DNA of 64,000 bases from Clostridium tepidum. GTDB lineage: Bacteria; Bacillota; Clostridia; Clostridiales; Clostridiaceae. The stretch is taken from assembly GCF_002008345.1 (NCBI RefSeq), contig NZ_MRAE01000012.1:1-64000 (forward strand), written 5' to 3'. Made by a program: the position numbers and the translations under genes. Within the stretch, counting starts at the first letter, position 1, and each line of letters begins with the position of its first letter. Of this stretch, positions 54,544 through 63,831 are shown piece by piece. Under the pieces are notes generated by a model. That model saw nothing but the letters and a program-made list of their open reading frames with translations, was not told the DNA's origin and ran no database searches.

Positions 54544-55380
54544 TTATAAATATGTTAAATTTTTCATGCTTAAATCTAAAACTTTAAAGGAGTGAGTAAT
54601 TGCACCAGTAGAAATATAATTTACACCACAATTTGCTATAGCTTTTATGTTGTCTATGGTTATATTACCAGAAGCTTCAGTTAGTGCTCTTCCATCTATT
54701 ATAGATATAGCTTTCTTCAGCATATTTAAAGACATATTATCTAACATAATTATATCAACTTTACAATCTAGTGCTTCTTTTAATTGTTCTAAATTTTCAA
54801 CTTCAACTTCTATTTTTCTTACAAAAGGTGCATTATTTTTTATTAAAGCTACAGCAGTTTTAATTCCACCAACTGCATTTATGTGATTATCTTTTATAAG
54901 AATTCCATCACTTAATCCAAATCTGTGATTAAATCCACCACCAATTTTAACAGCATATTTTTCAAAAACTCTAAGATTGGGGGTGGTTTTTCTAGTGTCT
55001 AGTAATTTAGTTTTTGTATTTTTTAATTCATAGGTAAATCGTCTAGTTAAAGTAGCTATTCCACTCATTCTTTGTAAAAAATTTAAGGCAACTCTTTCAC
55101 CAGTTAAAATGGTTTTTATATCTCCAATAATTTCACCTATTTTTTGGTCTTTAATTACTTTTTCACCATCTTTTATATAAAAACTGGCATTTATATCTCC
55201 TAGCAATAAAAATACTCTTTTAAAAACTTCTAAACCAGCAATTATACCATCTTCCTTTGCAATTAAATCAATTTTTCCTTTTTTATTTTTCTTAAAGATA
55301 GATTCAGTAGTTATGTCTTCAAAACAAATATCTTCTTCAAGTGCAGATTTAAGTTTTTCATCAACAAGTAACCAATTCAT
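54544..55380 (-). CDS. nadC: Quinolinate phosphoribosyltransferase (NadC)
   Basis: 278 residues, overlapping nadB by 20 bases. It converts quinolinate and PRPP to nicotinate mononucleotide with loss of CO2, the last step of de novo NAD precursor synthesis. Family motifs: LNFLQRMSGIATLT, TKLLDTRKTTPNLR (PRPP/quinolinate binding Arg-Lys-Thr), KIGGGFNHRFGLSDGILIKDNH, EVEVENLEQL, IMLDNM, and EASGNIT. Normal length. Confidence 0.96.
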   Translation of the reverse strand: MNWLLVDEKLKSALEEDICFEDITTESIFKKNKKGKIDLIAKEDGIIAGLEVFKRVFLLLGDINASFYIKDGEKVIKDQKIGEIIGDIKTILTGERVALNFLQRMSGIATLTRRFTYELKNTKTKLLDTRKTTPNLRVFEKYAVKIGGGFNHRFGLSDGILIKDNHINAVGGIKTAVALIKNNAPFVRKIEVEVENLEQLKEALDCKVDIIMLDNMSLNMLKKAISIIDGRALTEASGNITIDNIKAIANCGVNYISTGAITHSFKVLDLSMKNLTYL

Positions 55381-56662
55381 TTTTTAAATCACTCCTTAAT
55401 TTAAGTAGGTGTTTTACAATTCTTTGTTTATTTAACGAAGTATAGTACTCTATATCATGTTCCAATTTATAAGCTTTTAAATATGAAGATTTAATATTAT
55501 TTATTTCAAAATTTATTTTTTTAGTACCACGTTTTGAGAATACAAGTGCTTCTAACAAGGAATTACTAGCTAGTCTATTTTTACCATGTACTCCAGTACA
55601 ACTTACTTCACCAAAAGCATATAAATTATTCATAGAAGTTTTTCCATATAAGTCTACTTGTATACCACCCATAAAATAATGTTGAGCAGGAGATACAGGA
55701 ATAGCATCTTTGCAAATATTCACATTATTTTTTAAACAATTTTTATAAATACTAGGAAATCTTTTCTTTAAAAAAGTTTCAGGTTTAAATGAAATATCCA
55801 AATATACATTTTTAGAGTTAGTTTTTATTTCTTCTTCAAGTATATATTTGGTTACTATATCTCTAGAAAGCAATTCATTTACAAACCTTTCACCTTTACA
55901 ATTTAAAAGTTTTCCACCTTCTCCTCGTACTGATTCAGAAATTAAAAATTTTCTCTCGTTAATACTATCTTTAAAAAATGCAGTAGGATGAAATTGTATA
56001 TAATCTAAATTTTTAACTTTTATATTGTGTTTTAAAGCTATAGATATACCGTCTCCAGTTATAATAGGTTCGTTAGTTGAATTTTTAAATAATCCTCCTA
56101 TACCACCTGTTGCAAGTATTGTTACTTTTGAATAAATATTTATTTGTTCATTATTTTTTAAACATATTCCTCCAAAGCAGGTATTATTATTTTGTATTAA
56201 ATCTATAAGATTACAATCTTCAATTATAGTTAGATTACTAATTTTACGAATATTCTTTATCAAAGTTTCCTCCAATTTTTTACCAGTGTAATCTTTAAAA
56301 TGTACTATTCTATTTACACTATGAGCGCCTTCTCTCGTATAACTTAGATTTCCTTTATATTTATCAAAATTAAGTCCAATAGTTTGTAATTTAACAATGT
56401 TTTTCCTAGAATCTTTTGCTAATATTTCTACTGCTTGTAAGTTGTTTTCATAAGAACCAGCTTTTAATGTATCTTCTACAAAACAGTTTATATCATTTTC
56501 ATTTCTTGCTACAGAGATTCCACCTTGAGCGAGTGTAGTGTTGCATTTATTAAGTTTATCCTTTGAAATTAATATTATTTTTAAATCCTTTCTTAGATTT
56601 AAAGCAGAATATAATCCGGCTACCCCACTTCCTACAATTAGAACATCAGCATAAATATCCAT
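55361..56662 (-). CDS. nadB: L-aspartate oxidase (NadB)
   Basis: 433 residues, FAD-dependent. It oxidises L-aspartate to iminoaspartate for NadA. VGSGVAGLYSALNL is the FAD-binding loop. TLAQGGISVA, the REGAHSVNRIVHFKD segment, QFHPTAF, SESVRGEGGKL and HGKNRLASNSLLEALVF are family motifs. It is shorter than the ~535-residue E. coli enzyme, missing most of the C-terminal helical domain, as in several clostridial NadB proteins. Coupled to nadC and 2 bp from nadA. Confidence 0.95.
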   Translation of the reverse strand: MDIYADVLIVGSGVAGLYSALNLRKDLKIILISKDKLNKCNTTLAQGGISVARNENDINCFVEDTLKAGSYENNLQAVEILAKDSRKNIVKLQTIGLNFDKYKGNLSYTREGAHSVNRIVHFKDYTGKKLEETLIKNIRKISNLTIIEDCNLIDLIQNNNTCFGGICLKNNEQINIYSKVTILATGGIGGLFKNSTNEPIITGDGISIALKHNIKVKNLDYIQFHPTAFFKDSINERKFLISESVRGEGGKLLNCKGERFVNELLSRDIVTKYILEEEIKTNSKNVYLDISFKPETFLKKRFPSIYKNCLKNNVNICKDAIPVSPAQHYFMGGIQVDLYGKTSMNNLYAFGEVSCTGVHGKNRLASNSLLEALVFSKRGTKKINFEINNIKSSYLKAYKLEHDIEYYTSLNKQRIVKHLLKLRSDLKNELVTC

Positions 56663-56664
56663 AG

Positions 56665-57579
56665 TTATTTTCCTCCTAGATTATGCATATTTATAAGAGC
56701 GTTATAAGCATTTAATCTTAGATTCTCCTCTAATTCTATCTTATAATTTAAATTTAAAAGACTATCATAAATATTTTTTAAAGAAGTTTTTTTCATATTT
56801 ATGCATTCTATCTTTTCACCAGGGGAATAAAAATTTTTTTCTGGATTTTTTATTTTTAATTGATGGAGAACTCCTCCTTCGGTAACTATCAAAAAATTTT
56901 TATCCTTGCTTTCTGTTGCAAATTTTATAATATCCCCTGTACTTCCTATAAAATCTGAAGCATTACGAATTTCTTTTTCACATTCTCCATGACATAAAAC
57001 TTTTATATTAGTATGTAAACTTTTAATTTTTTTGATTTTTTGTAATTCTACTTTTTTATGAGTTATACAAAAACCTTTCCATAATATTATTTCTTTTTCT
57101 GGTATTTGAGATTGTATATATTCACCTAAATTTTTATCTGGAATAAAAATTATTTTTTTTGCTGTCAAGTTTTTTATAATATTTATTGCATTAGATGACG
57201 TACAACATACATCAGATACAGATTTTACATCAGTAGAAGAATTTATATAACATACTACATTTGCATCAGGATGAATTTTTCTTAGATTTAATACATCTTT
57301 CTTAGATATCATATCTGCCATTGGACACCCAGCTCCAATTACGGGTAGAAGTACAGTTTTGTTTGGAGAAAGAATTTTAGCACTTTCAGCCATAAATTTT
57401 ACTCCACAAAACACTATTATGTTTTCACTGCAATTTTTTGCTATTTTACTTAGATAATAAGAATCGCCAACTTCATCTGCAATATCTTGTACTTCAGGTC
57501 TTTGATAATAATGAGAAAGTATTATGGCATTTCGTTCTTTTTTTAAATTTTTTATTTTAGTTTTTAGATTTGTTTCCAT
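56665..57579 (-). CDS. nadA: Quinolinate synthase (NadA)
   Basis: 304 residues from the ATG at 57579, chosen for GGAGG (57585-57589) five bases upstream. It condenses iminoaspartate with DHAP to quinolinate using a 4Fe-4S cluster. Conserved: ILSHYYQRPEVQDIADEVGDS, FCGVKFMAESAKIL, the SVSDVCCTSSNA segment, IFIPDKNLG, CHGECE and TEGGVLHQL. Cluster cysteines lie in CGVKF, CCTSS and the later CHGEC region. First gene of the nad operon. Confidence 0.96.
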   Translation of the reverse strand: METNLKTKIKNLKKERNAIILSHYYQRPEVQDIADEVGDSYYLSKIAKNCSENIIVFCGVKFMAESAKILSPNKTVLLPVIGAGCPMADMISKKDVLNLRKIHPDANVVCYINSSTDVKSVSDVCCTSSNAINIIKNLTAKKIIFIPDKNLGEYIQSQIPEKEIILWKGFCITHKKVELQKIKKIKSLHTNIKVLCHGECEKEIRNASDFIGSTGDIIKFATESKDKNFLIVTEGGVLHQLKIKNPEKNFYSPGEKIECINMKKTSLKNIYDSLLNLNYKIELEENLRLNAYNALINMHNLGGK

Positions 57580-57602
57580 ATGATCCTCCAAGTTACATAT
57601 TT

Positions 57603-57632
57603 TATATACAAGTGTATATACACCTGTATATA
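57603..57632 (-). promoter_or_regulatory. Palindromic operator, NiaR-like, upstream of nadA
   Basis: A 30-bp near-perfect palindrome (TATATACA, AGTGTA, TACACC, TGTATATA; one mismatched pair) 24 bp upstream of the nadA start. NiaR, the niacin-responsive repressor of Firmicutes, is known to bind palindromes with GTGTA/TACAC cores upstream of nadABC, so it fits. The assignment is inference. Confidence 0.65.
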
Positions 57633-57921
57633 AAATATATCATTATAAAATATTAATATCAAGTACATAGATAACTTTTAGTTATGTTTAAATAAAAAAT
57701 AAAACATGATATAATTCATTTATAGAAAAAAGATAAGAAAATATGAAAATTTTTATATTAACTGAATAATGAAAATATTGACATGTGGATTTAAAGTAAT
57801 GATTTTTGAGTTTATTTGTATGATAAATATTATATTTTATTCTGTACTAGATTATAACCGTATGATTTTATTGAATTTATAGTATTAATTATAAATTTTA
57901 ATAAATGTTAAAGGGGGATAT

Positions 57922-58848
57922 ATGAGCTATTTAAATTATATTTCTAAAAAAGTTACTAAAGATTTTGGAATAAGACATACTTATAATGAAAAAACAAATT
58001 TTTTAGAATTTGTAGATAGAGAATTAAAATCTTTAGGTTATGACACAGAAATAATACAAGGAAAAAATATAAAGCAATGTAGAAATTTGTGTACGGTAGA
58101 AAACAATGAGGAAATTATATTCACGACTCACTATGATACCCCAGGTACTATGCCAAAGCTTCTTGGATTTATATTTAAACTTTTTGGTCATACAAGGCAA
58201 ATAACTGGGAGTATAATATATATTATTGTTATTGTATTATTGATTGGATGTCTAAGAAATATATTCAATGTAAACATATCTTATATGATAATATTTGTAT
58301 TAATTATTTTCCCCATGTTTATAAAAAATAAAAATAATTATAATGACAATTCTAGTGGAGTAATAACCCTTTTAAATATTGCATATGAATTAAAAAATAA
58401 CGAGAATTTAAAGAGGAAGGCAGATAAAATAAAAATAGTATTTTTAGATAACGAAGAAAGTGGATTGTTAGGATCAAATTTATTATCAAAGTATTGGCAA
58501 GAGAAGGATAAATATTTTAAAGAAAAGAAAATAATTAATTTTGATTGTGTGGGAATAGGGGATATACCTATAGTATATTATTCAAAAGAATTGGATTATA
58601 AACTAGCTAATTCATTACAAAACATTTTATATTCGTATAGAAAGAATAGTAAGAAACTTATGTGTAAATATTATCCATTATCTGATGATTTTTCTTTTAA
58701 AGATAATCCAGCTGTAAGTATTATTTTTTCTAATAATAGTATAATACCTGGGGGATATTATATGCCTAATGTACATTGTTTAAAAGATAATGTTTTAGAA
58801 TTAAAAAATATTAGATGGCTAACAGAAAAAATATTAGAAAAGATTTAA
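57922..58848 (+). CDS. M28-family zinc peptidase with membrane segments
   Basis: 308 residues behind AAGGGGG. Metal ligand motifs: TTHYDTPG, YNDNSSGVITLL and IVFLDNEESGLLGS, typical of M28 aminopeptidases, with a C-terminal NVHCLKDN supplying the last ligand. Between the first two are two hydrophobic helices (about 95-132, IIYIIVIVLLIGCL and YMIIFVLIIFPMF), so it is probably membrane-attached. The substrate is unknown. Confidence 0.8.
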   Translation: MSYLNYISKKVTKDFGIRHTYNEKTNFLEFVDRELKSLGYDTEIIQGKNIKQCRNLCTVENNEEIIFTTHYDTPGTMPKLLGFIFKLFGHTRQITGSIIYIIVIVLLIGCLRNIFNVNISYMIIFVLIIFPMFIKNKNNYNDNSSGVITLLNIAYELKNNENLKRKADKIKIVFLDNEESGLLGSNLLSKYWQEKDKYFKEKKIINFDCVGIGDIPIVYYSKELDYKLANSLQNILYSYRKNSKKLMCKYYPLSDDFSFKDNPAVSIIFSNNSIIPGGYYMPNVHCLKDNVLELKNIRWLTEKILEKI

Positions 58849-59014
58849 TTAGAGATAGTTAATTTTTATTCAATATTTATTCATTTTAATATATCTATTT
58901 TCCTCATAAGTGAAATAAAGAGTTATTAATTTATATGTATAAGGTGGTGTAAGTCTTAGTTTGATAAAAAACTTTCTTTCAAGTCAAAAGAATTATTTAT
59001 AGATTTACAATTAA

Positions 59015-59060
59015 AAAAACACTATGAACTATATTCAAATATATAGTTCATAGTGTTTTT
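59015..59060. terminator. Bidirectional terminator
   Basis: AAAAACACTATGAACTATAT and ATATAGTTCATAGTGTTTTT form a perfect 20-bp stem. It is shared by the M28 gene and the hemolysin III-like gene. Confidence 0.88.
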
Positions 59061-59070
59061 TTATGTGCTT

Positions 59071-59709
59071 TTATCTAGGTATCATATAGAAAAGTGAAAA
59101 GAAATGGAAAACACTTCCTGAAATTACAAACAAATGCCATATAGGATGATTATAAGGAATGTCATCCAACATAAAAAGAAAAGCACCAAGAGTATAAATA
59201 ACTCCACCTAATACAAGATATATAAGGGATATTTTGGGTATAACTAATATTAATTTTTTAGCATGAAGCATTATAAGCCAACCCATAAAAATATATATGC
59301 CAGTAGATAATTTTTCGTATCTACCAGTAGTGAATATTTTTAAGATTATACCTATTATAGTAAGCCCCCATTCTATACCAAATATAGTCCAACCTAGAGG
59401 ATCTCTGAGAGAGGTAAGTATAAAAGGGGTGTAGGTACCTGCGATTAAAAGAAAAATAGAGGAATGATCAAATATTCTAAATATTTTTTTTGCTTTTTTA
59501 CCTTGAAGGCTATGGTATAAGGTAGATTCTAAGTATAATATAAAAAGGCATGCTCCAAATATACTATAACTTGTTACATACCAAGCATCACCATATTTTG
59601 CAGAAAATACGATTAAAATAACTAGAGCAGCTATAGACAACAAAGCACCAATACCATGAGTTATAGCGTTTGCTATTTCTTCACCTTTAGTATAAAATTC
59701 GTTTAACAT
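59071..59709 (-). CDS. Hemolysin III/YqfA-family membrane protein
   Basis: 212 residues from the ATG at 59709 (GGAG eight bases upstream; the ATG at 59715 is too close). Seven hydrophobic segments, with EEIANAITHGIGALLSIAAL at the start, YHSLQGKKAKKIFRIFDHSSIFLLIAGTYTPF and HPIWHLFVISGSVFHFFSLFY at the end, match the HlyIII/PAQR family. These carry conserved histidines in the membrane (H-S/D-H-S and H-x3-H). The hemolysin name is historical; the function in clostridia is unclear. Confidence 0.88.
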   Translation of the reverse strand: MLNEFYTKGEEIANAITHGIGALLSIAALVILIVFSAKYGDAWYVTSYSIFGACLFILYLESTLYHSLQGKKAKKIFRIFDHSSIFLLIAGTYTPFILTSLRDPLGWTIFGIEWGLTIIGIILKIFTTGRYEKLSTGIYIFMGWLIMLHAKKLILVIPKISLIYLVLGGVIYTLGAFLFMLDDIPYNHPIWHLFVISGSVFHFFSLFYMIPR

Positions 59710-59801
59710 AAACATATCTCCTTTTAAGAATATATATTATATTATACTATAGTAGCGAAAATATGCATAGTTTAGTAATAAATTTATTTAAAATATAATA
59801 T

Positions 59802-59847
59802 AAAAAACATTATAAAAAAGAATTAATTCTTTTTTATAATGTTTTTT
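59802..59847. terminator. Inverted repeat/terminator after ychF
   Basis: AAAAAACATTATAAAAAAGAATT pairs with AATTCTTTTTTATAATGTTTTTT, a perfect 23-bp stem with no free loop. It follows ychF on the minus strand. Confidence 0.85.
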
Positions 59848-59891
59848 ATAAGTTTTATATTAGATATAGTTATATAGACTAATAATTTATT

Positions 59892-60989
59892 TTAAACATT
59901 AAATCTAAAGTTTACAATATCTCCATCTTGCATTACATATTCTTTTCCTTCAAGTCTAAAGAATCCTTTTTCTTTAGCATGGGCTTCAGAACCACATTCT
60001 ACAAGTTTATCATAGGATATAACTTCTGCTCTTATAAAACCTTTTTCAATGTCAGTATGGATTTTACCAGCGGCTTTAGGTGCTTTTGTGCCCTTAACTA
60101 TAGTCCAAGCTCTAACCTCAACTTGACCTGCAGTTAAAAAGCTTATAAGTCCCAATAATTTATAACTAGATTGAACTAATTTATCAAGTCCGGATTCTTC
60201 TAATCCATATTCTGAAAGCATTTCAGCTTTTTCATCATCTTCTAAACTTGATAATTCTTCCTCAAGCCTTGCACATAAGGTTACTACTTCAGAATTTTCA
60301 GCTTGAGCAAATTCTTTAACTTTTTTTACAAATTCATTTTCAGGATTTCCAGACATTAAATTATCTTCAGATACATTAGCCGCATATAAAACAGGTTTTG
60401 AAGTTAAAAGAAAATAACCTTTAACTAATTTTGCTTCATCTTCTTCAAGTTCTAAAGTTCTAACAGGTTTTCCTTCTTCTAAATGAGCAAGTATTCTTTT
60501 CATAAGAGCTTCTTCTGCTTTAGCTTCTTTATTACCACTTTTAGCTAATTTGCTGTTTTTTTCTAACCTTCTTTGCATTAATTCTATATCAGAGAATATA
60601 AGTTCTAAGCTTATAGTTTCTATATCACGAATAGGATCAACAGAACCATCTACGTGTACTATATTTGAATCTTCAAAACATCTTACCACATGAACAATGG
60701 CTTCAACTTCTCTTATATGAGATAAAAATTTGTTTCCTAAGCCTTCTCCTTTACTAGCTCCTTTAACTAATCCAGCAATATCATAAAATTCAATAGCAGT
60801 AGGAACTTTCTTTTTAGAATTATACATTTTTTCTAAAACATCTAGTCTTTTATCTGGCACACTAACTACTCCTACATTTGGTTCTATAGTGCAGAAGGGG
60901 TAGTTAGCAGATTCGGCTCCTGCTTTTGTTATTGCATTAAATAATGTACTTTTACCTACGTTAGGTAATCCAACTATTCCTAATTTCAT
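59892..60989 (-). CDS. ychF: Redox-regulated ATPase YchF (Obg family)
   Basis: 365 residues. G1 GLPNVGKST, G2/G3 FYDIAGLVKGASKGEGLGNKFLSHIRE, NVSED in place of NKxD (so ATP is preferred over GTP, known for YchF/OLA1), and a C-terminal TGS domain. It binds ribosomes and helps regulate translation and oxidative stress response. Normal length, intact. Confidence 0.96.
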   Translation of the reverse strand: MKLGIVGLPNVGKSTLFNAITKAGAESANYPFCTIEPNVGVVSVPDKRLDVLEKMYNSKKKVPTAIEFYDIAGLVKGASKGEGLGNKFLSHIREVEAIVHVVRCFEDSNIVHVDGSVDPIRDIETISLELIFSDIELMQRRLEKNSKLAKSGNKEAKAEEALMKRILAHLEEGKPVRTLELEEDEAKLVKGYFLLTSKPVLYAANVSEDNLMSGNPENEFVKKVKEFAQAENSEVVTLCARLEEELSSLEDDEKAEMLSEYGLEESGLDKLVQSSYKLLGLISFLTAGQVEVRAWTIVKGTKAPKAAGKIHTDIEKGFIRAEVISYDKLVECGSEAHAKEKGFFRLEGKEYVMQDGDIVNFRFNV

Positions 60990-61757
60990 ATATGTACAGT
61001 CCTTTCTTTGTATATTGACGTTATGTAATTAAAAAATCTAATTAATTGATAAAACAACTTATATTCTAGTTTATATTTTAATAAAAACAATATTATAATA
61101 TTCAATTCATAAACATAGTTAGAGTTTATAAAAAATTAATTAGTATAATTTCCTATTAAATTATACTAAAGGCTAAAGTTTATTTCAACAATAGGGTGAT
61201 TATATTTAATTATATGTTTAGTAAATATATTTTGAAGAATATATTTAAATTTTTTTGAGAATTCTAAAATCTCTTCATTATTATATTGAATTATATAAAA
61301 ATAATCTGAATTTTTGTATAAACAAGTTGGATATATTTATATAAATTTTTTATTCAGTGGAAGTGTTTTTAGGTTTTATTGCCAGATCATTATGTTCTTT
61401 AAGGAAGTGCAAAAATTTTAAATTAAGAGATAGTAAAGCTTATCATATAGTTATTACATGTATTATTTATATTTATTATGTTAAATTTAAGACTAGTTTT
61501 ATTTTGAAACATTTAAGACAAATTTTATCAAAATATGTCTAAAAACTAATATGATATTATATAAAATTTTGTTTTTTTATGACTAAATTTCACATAAATT
61601 CTTCAAAAAAATAAATTAAATTTCTATAAACTTAATAATATGGCTATAAAGTATTATTCTGTTAATCTTATTAATATTTTAAATTAATTTAAAAATTAAA
61701 ATAAAATTTTTAAATTAATAGAAGGAATTTTAATGAAAATATAGAATATTAACCTTA
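60990..61757. other. Gene-free region between ychF and mraZ
   Basis: About 770 bp of A+T-rich DNA. Frames present (61166-61336 minus, about 56 codons with a coding-like ending HPIVEINFSL; 61357-61542 plus) lack ribosome binding sites or a proper start. The minus-strand frame may be a relic. The promoter of mraZ should lie in the last part. Confidence 0.55.
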
Positions 61758-61784
61758 ATAGTGGTTCAAAGTGGTTTAAAGTGG
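61758..61784 (+). promoter_or_regulatory. MraZ boxes, three direct repeats
   Basis: ATAGTGG (61758-61764), AAAGTGG (61768-61774) and AAAGTGG (61778-61784), spaced exactly 10 bp, so all face the same side of the helix. MraZ binds direct repeats of this AAAGTGGNNN type upstream of its own gene in several bacteria. The array ends 28 bases before the start codon. Confidence 0.82.
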
Positions 61785-61812
61785 AGAGGAATTTACCAAT
61801 TGGGGTGGAGAT

Positions 61813-62241
61813 ATGTTTATAGGGGAGTATAATCATAGCCTAGATACAAAAAATAGAATTATAATCCCAGTAAAGTTTAGAGAGGAACTAGGAAAGAATT
61901 TTGTGCTGACTAAGGGATTAGATGGTTGTCTTTATGTATATCCTAAAAGTCAGTGGGAAATTCTCCAAAAGAAGTTAGAAACTCTACCTTTAACAAATAA
62001 AAATGCTAGAGCTTTTGTAAGATTTTTTTTCTCAGGAGCTCATGAATTAGAATTAGATAAACAAGGAAGAACATTAATACCACAAAATCTTTTAGAATAT
62101 GGAAAAATAAAAAAAGAAATAGTAAGTATAGGAGTTTCAAATAGAATAGAAATTTGGAGTAAGGAAAAATGGGAAGAATATAATAATTCTAATATAGATT
62201 ATGATAGTATAGCAGAGCAAATGAGTGAACTTGGAATATAG
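61813..62241 (+). CDS. mraZ: Transcriptional regulator MraZ
   Basis: 142 residues with two AbrB-like DNA-binding halves. [26 protein letters not shown] and [26 protein letters not shown] carry the conserved DxKxR-type motifs. It regulates the division/cell wall (dcw) cluster and lies first in it. Confidence 0.95.
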   Translation: MFIGEYNHSLDTKNRIIIPVKFREELGKNFVLTKGLDGCLYVYPKSQWEILQKKLETLPLTNKNARAFVRFFFSGAHELELDKQGRTLIPQNLLEYGKIKKEIVSIGVSNRIEIWSKEKWEEYNNSNIDYDSIAEQMSELGI

Positions 62242-62311
62242 TTTTTTATATGTTAACTATTTAAAATTAATTAAAAATGGGTGTGAATGCCATTACATTA
62301 GGAGGATATAC

Positions 62312-63241
62312 ATGGAATTTAAACATATATCAGTATTATTAAAAGAAACAATAGATTCACTTAATATAAAGGAAGATGGTATATATGTAGACTGTACTTT
62401 AGGCGGTGGAGGACATTCTAAAGAAATATTAAAAAAATTATCTCCTAGAGGAAAATTAATAGGTATAGATCAAGATACGAGTGCTATTAAAGCAGCTAAA
62501 GAAAGATTAAAAGACTATGAAAATGTTATTTATGTGCATAATAATTTTTATAATATAGATAGCATTTTGGAACAATTAGGTATAGATAAAGTTGATGGTA
62601 TAATAATGGATTTAGGAGTATCTTCTTATCAATTAGATGAAGCTTCAAGAGGATTTAGTTATATGAAAGATGCACCTTTAGATATGAGAATGAATAGAGA
62701 AGAAGATTTTTCAGCTTATGACATAGTTAATGGCTATGAAGAGGAAGAACTTTTTAAAATATTAAAAAATTATGGTGAAGAAAAATTTTCCAGGAAAATT
62801 GCTAGATTGATAATAGAAAAAAGAAAAGAAACTCCTATAAAGACTACAGGAGAATTAGTAGAGGTAATAAGAAAAGCTATTCCAGCTAAATTTCAAAGAG
62901 AAGGACATCCTGCTAAAAGAACTTTTCAAGCTATAAGGATAGAAGTGAATAGAGAACTTCAAATATTAAATAAAGCAATAGAAGATAGTGTAAGTAGATT
63001 AAATAAGGATGGAATACTGAGCATAATAACTTTTCATTCCTTAGAGGATAGAATAGTAAAAGTAAAATTCAAAGAATTGGAAAAACCTTGTACGTGCCCA
63101 TCAAGTTTCCCAATTTGTGTATGTGGGAAAAAACCACAAATAAAAATATTAACTAAAAAACCAATAGAACCTTCAGAATATGAAAAAGAGGTTAACTCTA
63201 GAAGTAAAAGTGCAAAATTAAGAGTATGTAAAAAAATATAA
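62312..63241 (+). CDS. rsmH: 16S rRNA (cytosine1402-N4)-methyltransferase RsmH
   Basis: 309 residues from ATG 62312 (AGGAGG 62300-62304). [27 protein letters not shown] (SAM-binding), [37 protein letters not shown] and [15 protein letters not shown], and the C-terminal [12 protein letters not shown] and zinc-like [13 protein letters not shown]. It methylates C1402 in 16S rRNA. An upstream in-frame ATG at 62225, overlapping mraZ, lacks a ribosome binding site. Confidence 0.97.
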   Translation: MEFKHISVLLKETIDSLNIKEDGIYVDCTLGGGGHSKEILKKLSPRGKLIGIDQDTSAIKAAKERLKDYENVIYVHNNFYNIDSILEQLGIDKVDGIIMDLGVSSYQLDEASRGFSYMKDAPLDMRMNREEDFSAYDIVNGYEEEELFKILKNYGEEKFSRKIARLIIEKRKETPIKTTGELVEVIRKAIPAKFQREGHPAKRTFQAIRIEVNRELQILNKAIEDSVSRLNKDGILSIITFHSLEDRIVKVKFKELEKPCTCPSSFPICVCGKKPQIKILTKKPIEPSEYEKEVNSRSKSAKLRVCKKI

Positions 63242-63312
63242 ATATATGGACCTAAAATTTTATATCTAATACTTTAAAAATATAGTTATAAAACAAAAGG
63301 AGGCTGAATAAA

Positions 63313-63816
63313 TTGGTAATGTTAGAAGAAAAAAACAGATTCAATGGAAATACTGTTCTAAAACCCCAGTATGAACCGCAAATAGAAAAAGATAACAAGA
63401 AAGATAAGAAGGAACAATATAAAAAGAATAAAAAAATACAACAAAAACTGGTAAAAAAGAAAATAAAAACTTTACAAAATATTATTATAGCATTTATATT
63501 AGGAGTTATTTTAGTTGCTAGATATGGTATGTTATATAGTATGCAAAAGGAACTGAGCAACATAAATAGTGAAATATCAAAAGTAGAAAAGGAAAGTGAA
63601 AATTTAAAAGTGGAATTAGTTCATCATAGTAATTTAAGCAATATAGAAAAAATAGCAGGGGAAAAACTTAAAATGGTACCATCTAATAAAGAGTCAGCAA
63701 TATATGCAGATTTAAGCTATAATAATTTTAAGAAAGAGGATTCTAAAAGCCGTATTGGGGAAAAACATAACGCTTTTTCAGAGTTTTTTTCTAATTTAAA
63801 AAAAGTGCTGTTTTAA
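63313..63816 (+). CDS. ftsL: Cell division protein FtsL-like
   Basis: 167 residues with a TTG start (AAGGAGG nine bases upstream; ATG 63319 is less well spaced). Basic cytoplasmic N-terminus, one transmembrane helix (about 58-75, IIIAFILGVILVARYGMLY) and a septal coiled coil (QKELSNINSEISKVEKESENLKVEL). This is FtsL/DivIC topology, and the position between rsmH and pbp is the usual one. It recruits division proteins to the septum. Confidence 0.85.
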   Translation: MVMLEEKNRFNGNTVLKPQYEPQIEKDNKKDKKEQYKKNKKIQQKLVKKKIKTLQNIIIAFILGVILVARYGMLYSMQKELSNINSEISKVEKESENLKVELVHHSNLSNIEKIAGEKLKMVPSNKESAIYADLSYNNFKKEDSKSRIGEKHNAFSEFFSNLKKVLF

Positions 63817-63831
63817 ATGGAGGTAAAATAA

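Noticed and set aside
61166-61336. Minus-strand frame of about 56 codons ending HPIVEINFSL
   Set aside because: No start codon or ribosome binding site; kept only as a remark in the gap description.
61357-61542. 61-codon frame starting with GTG between ychF and mraZ
   Set aside because: No ribosome binding site, translation like random A+T-rich DNA, no terminator or promoter near it.
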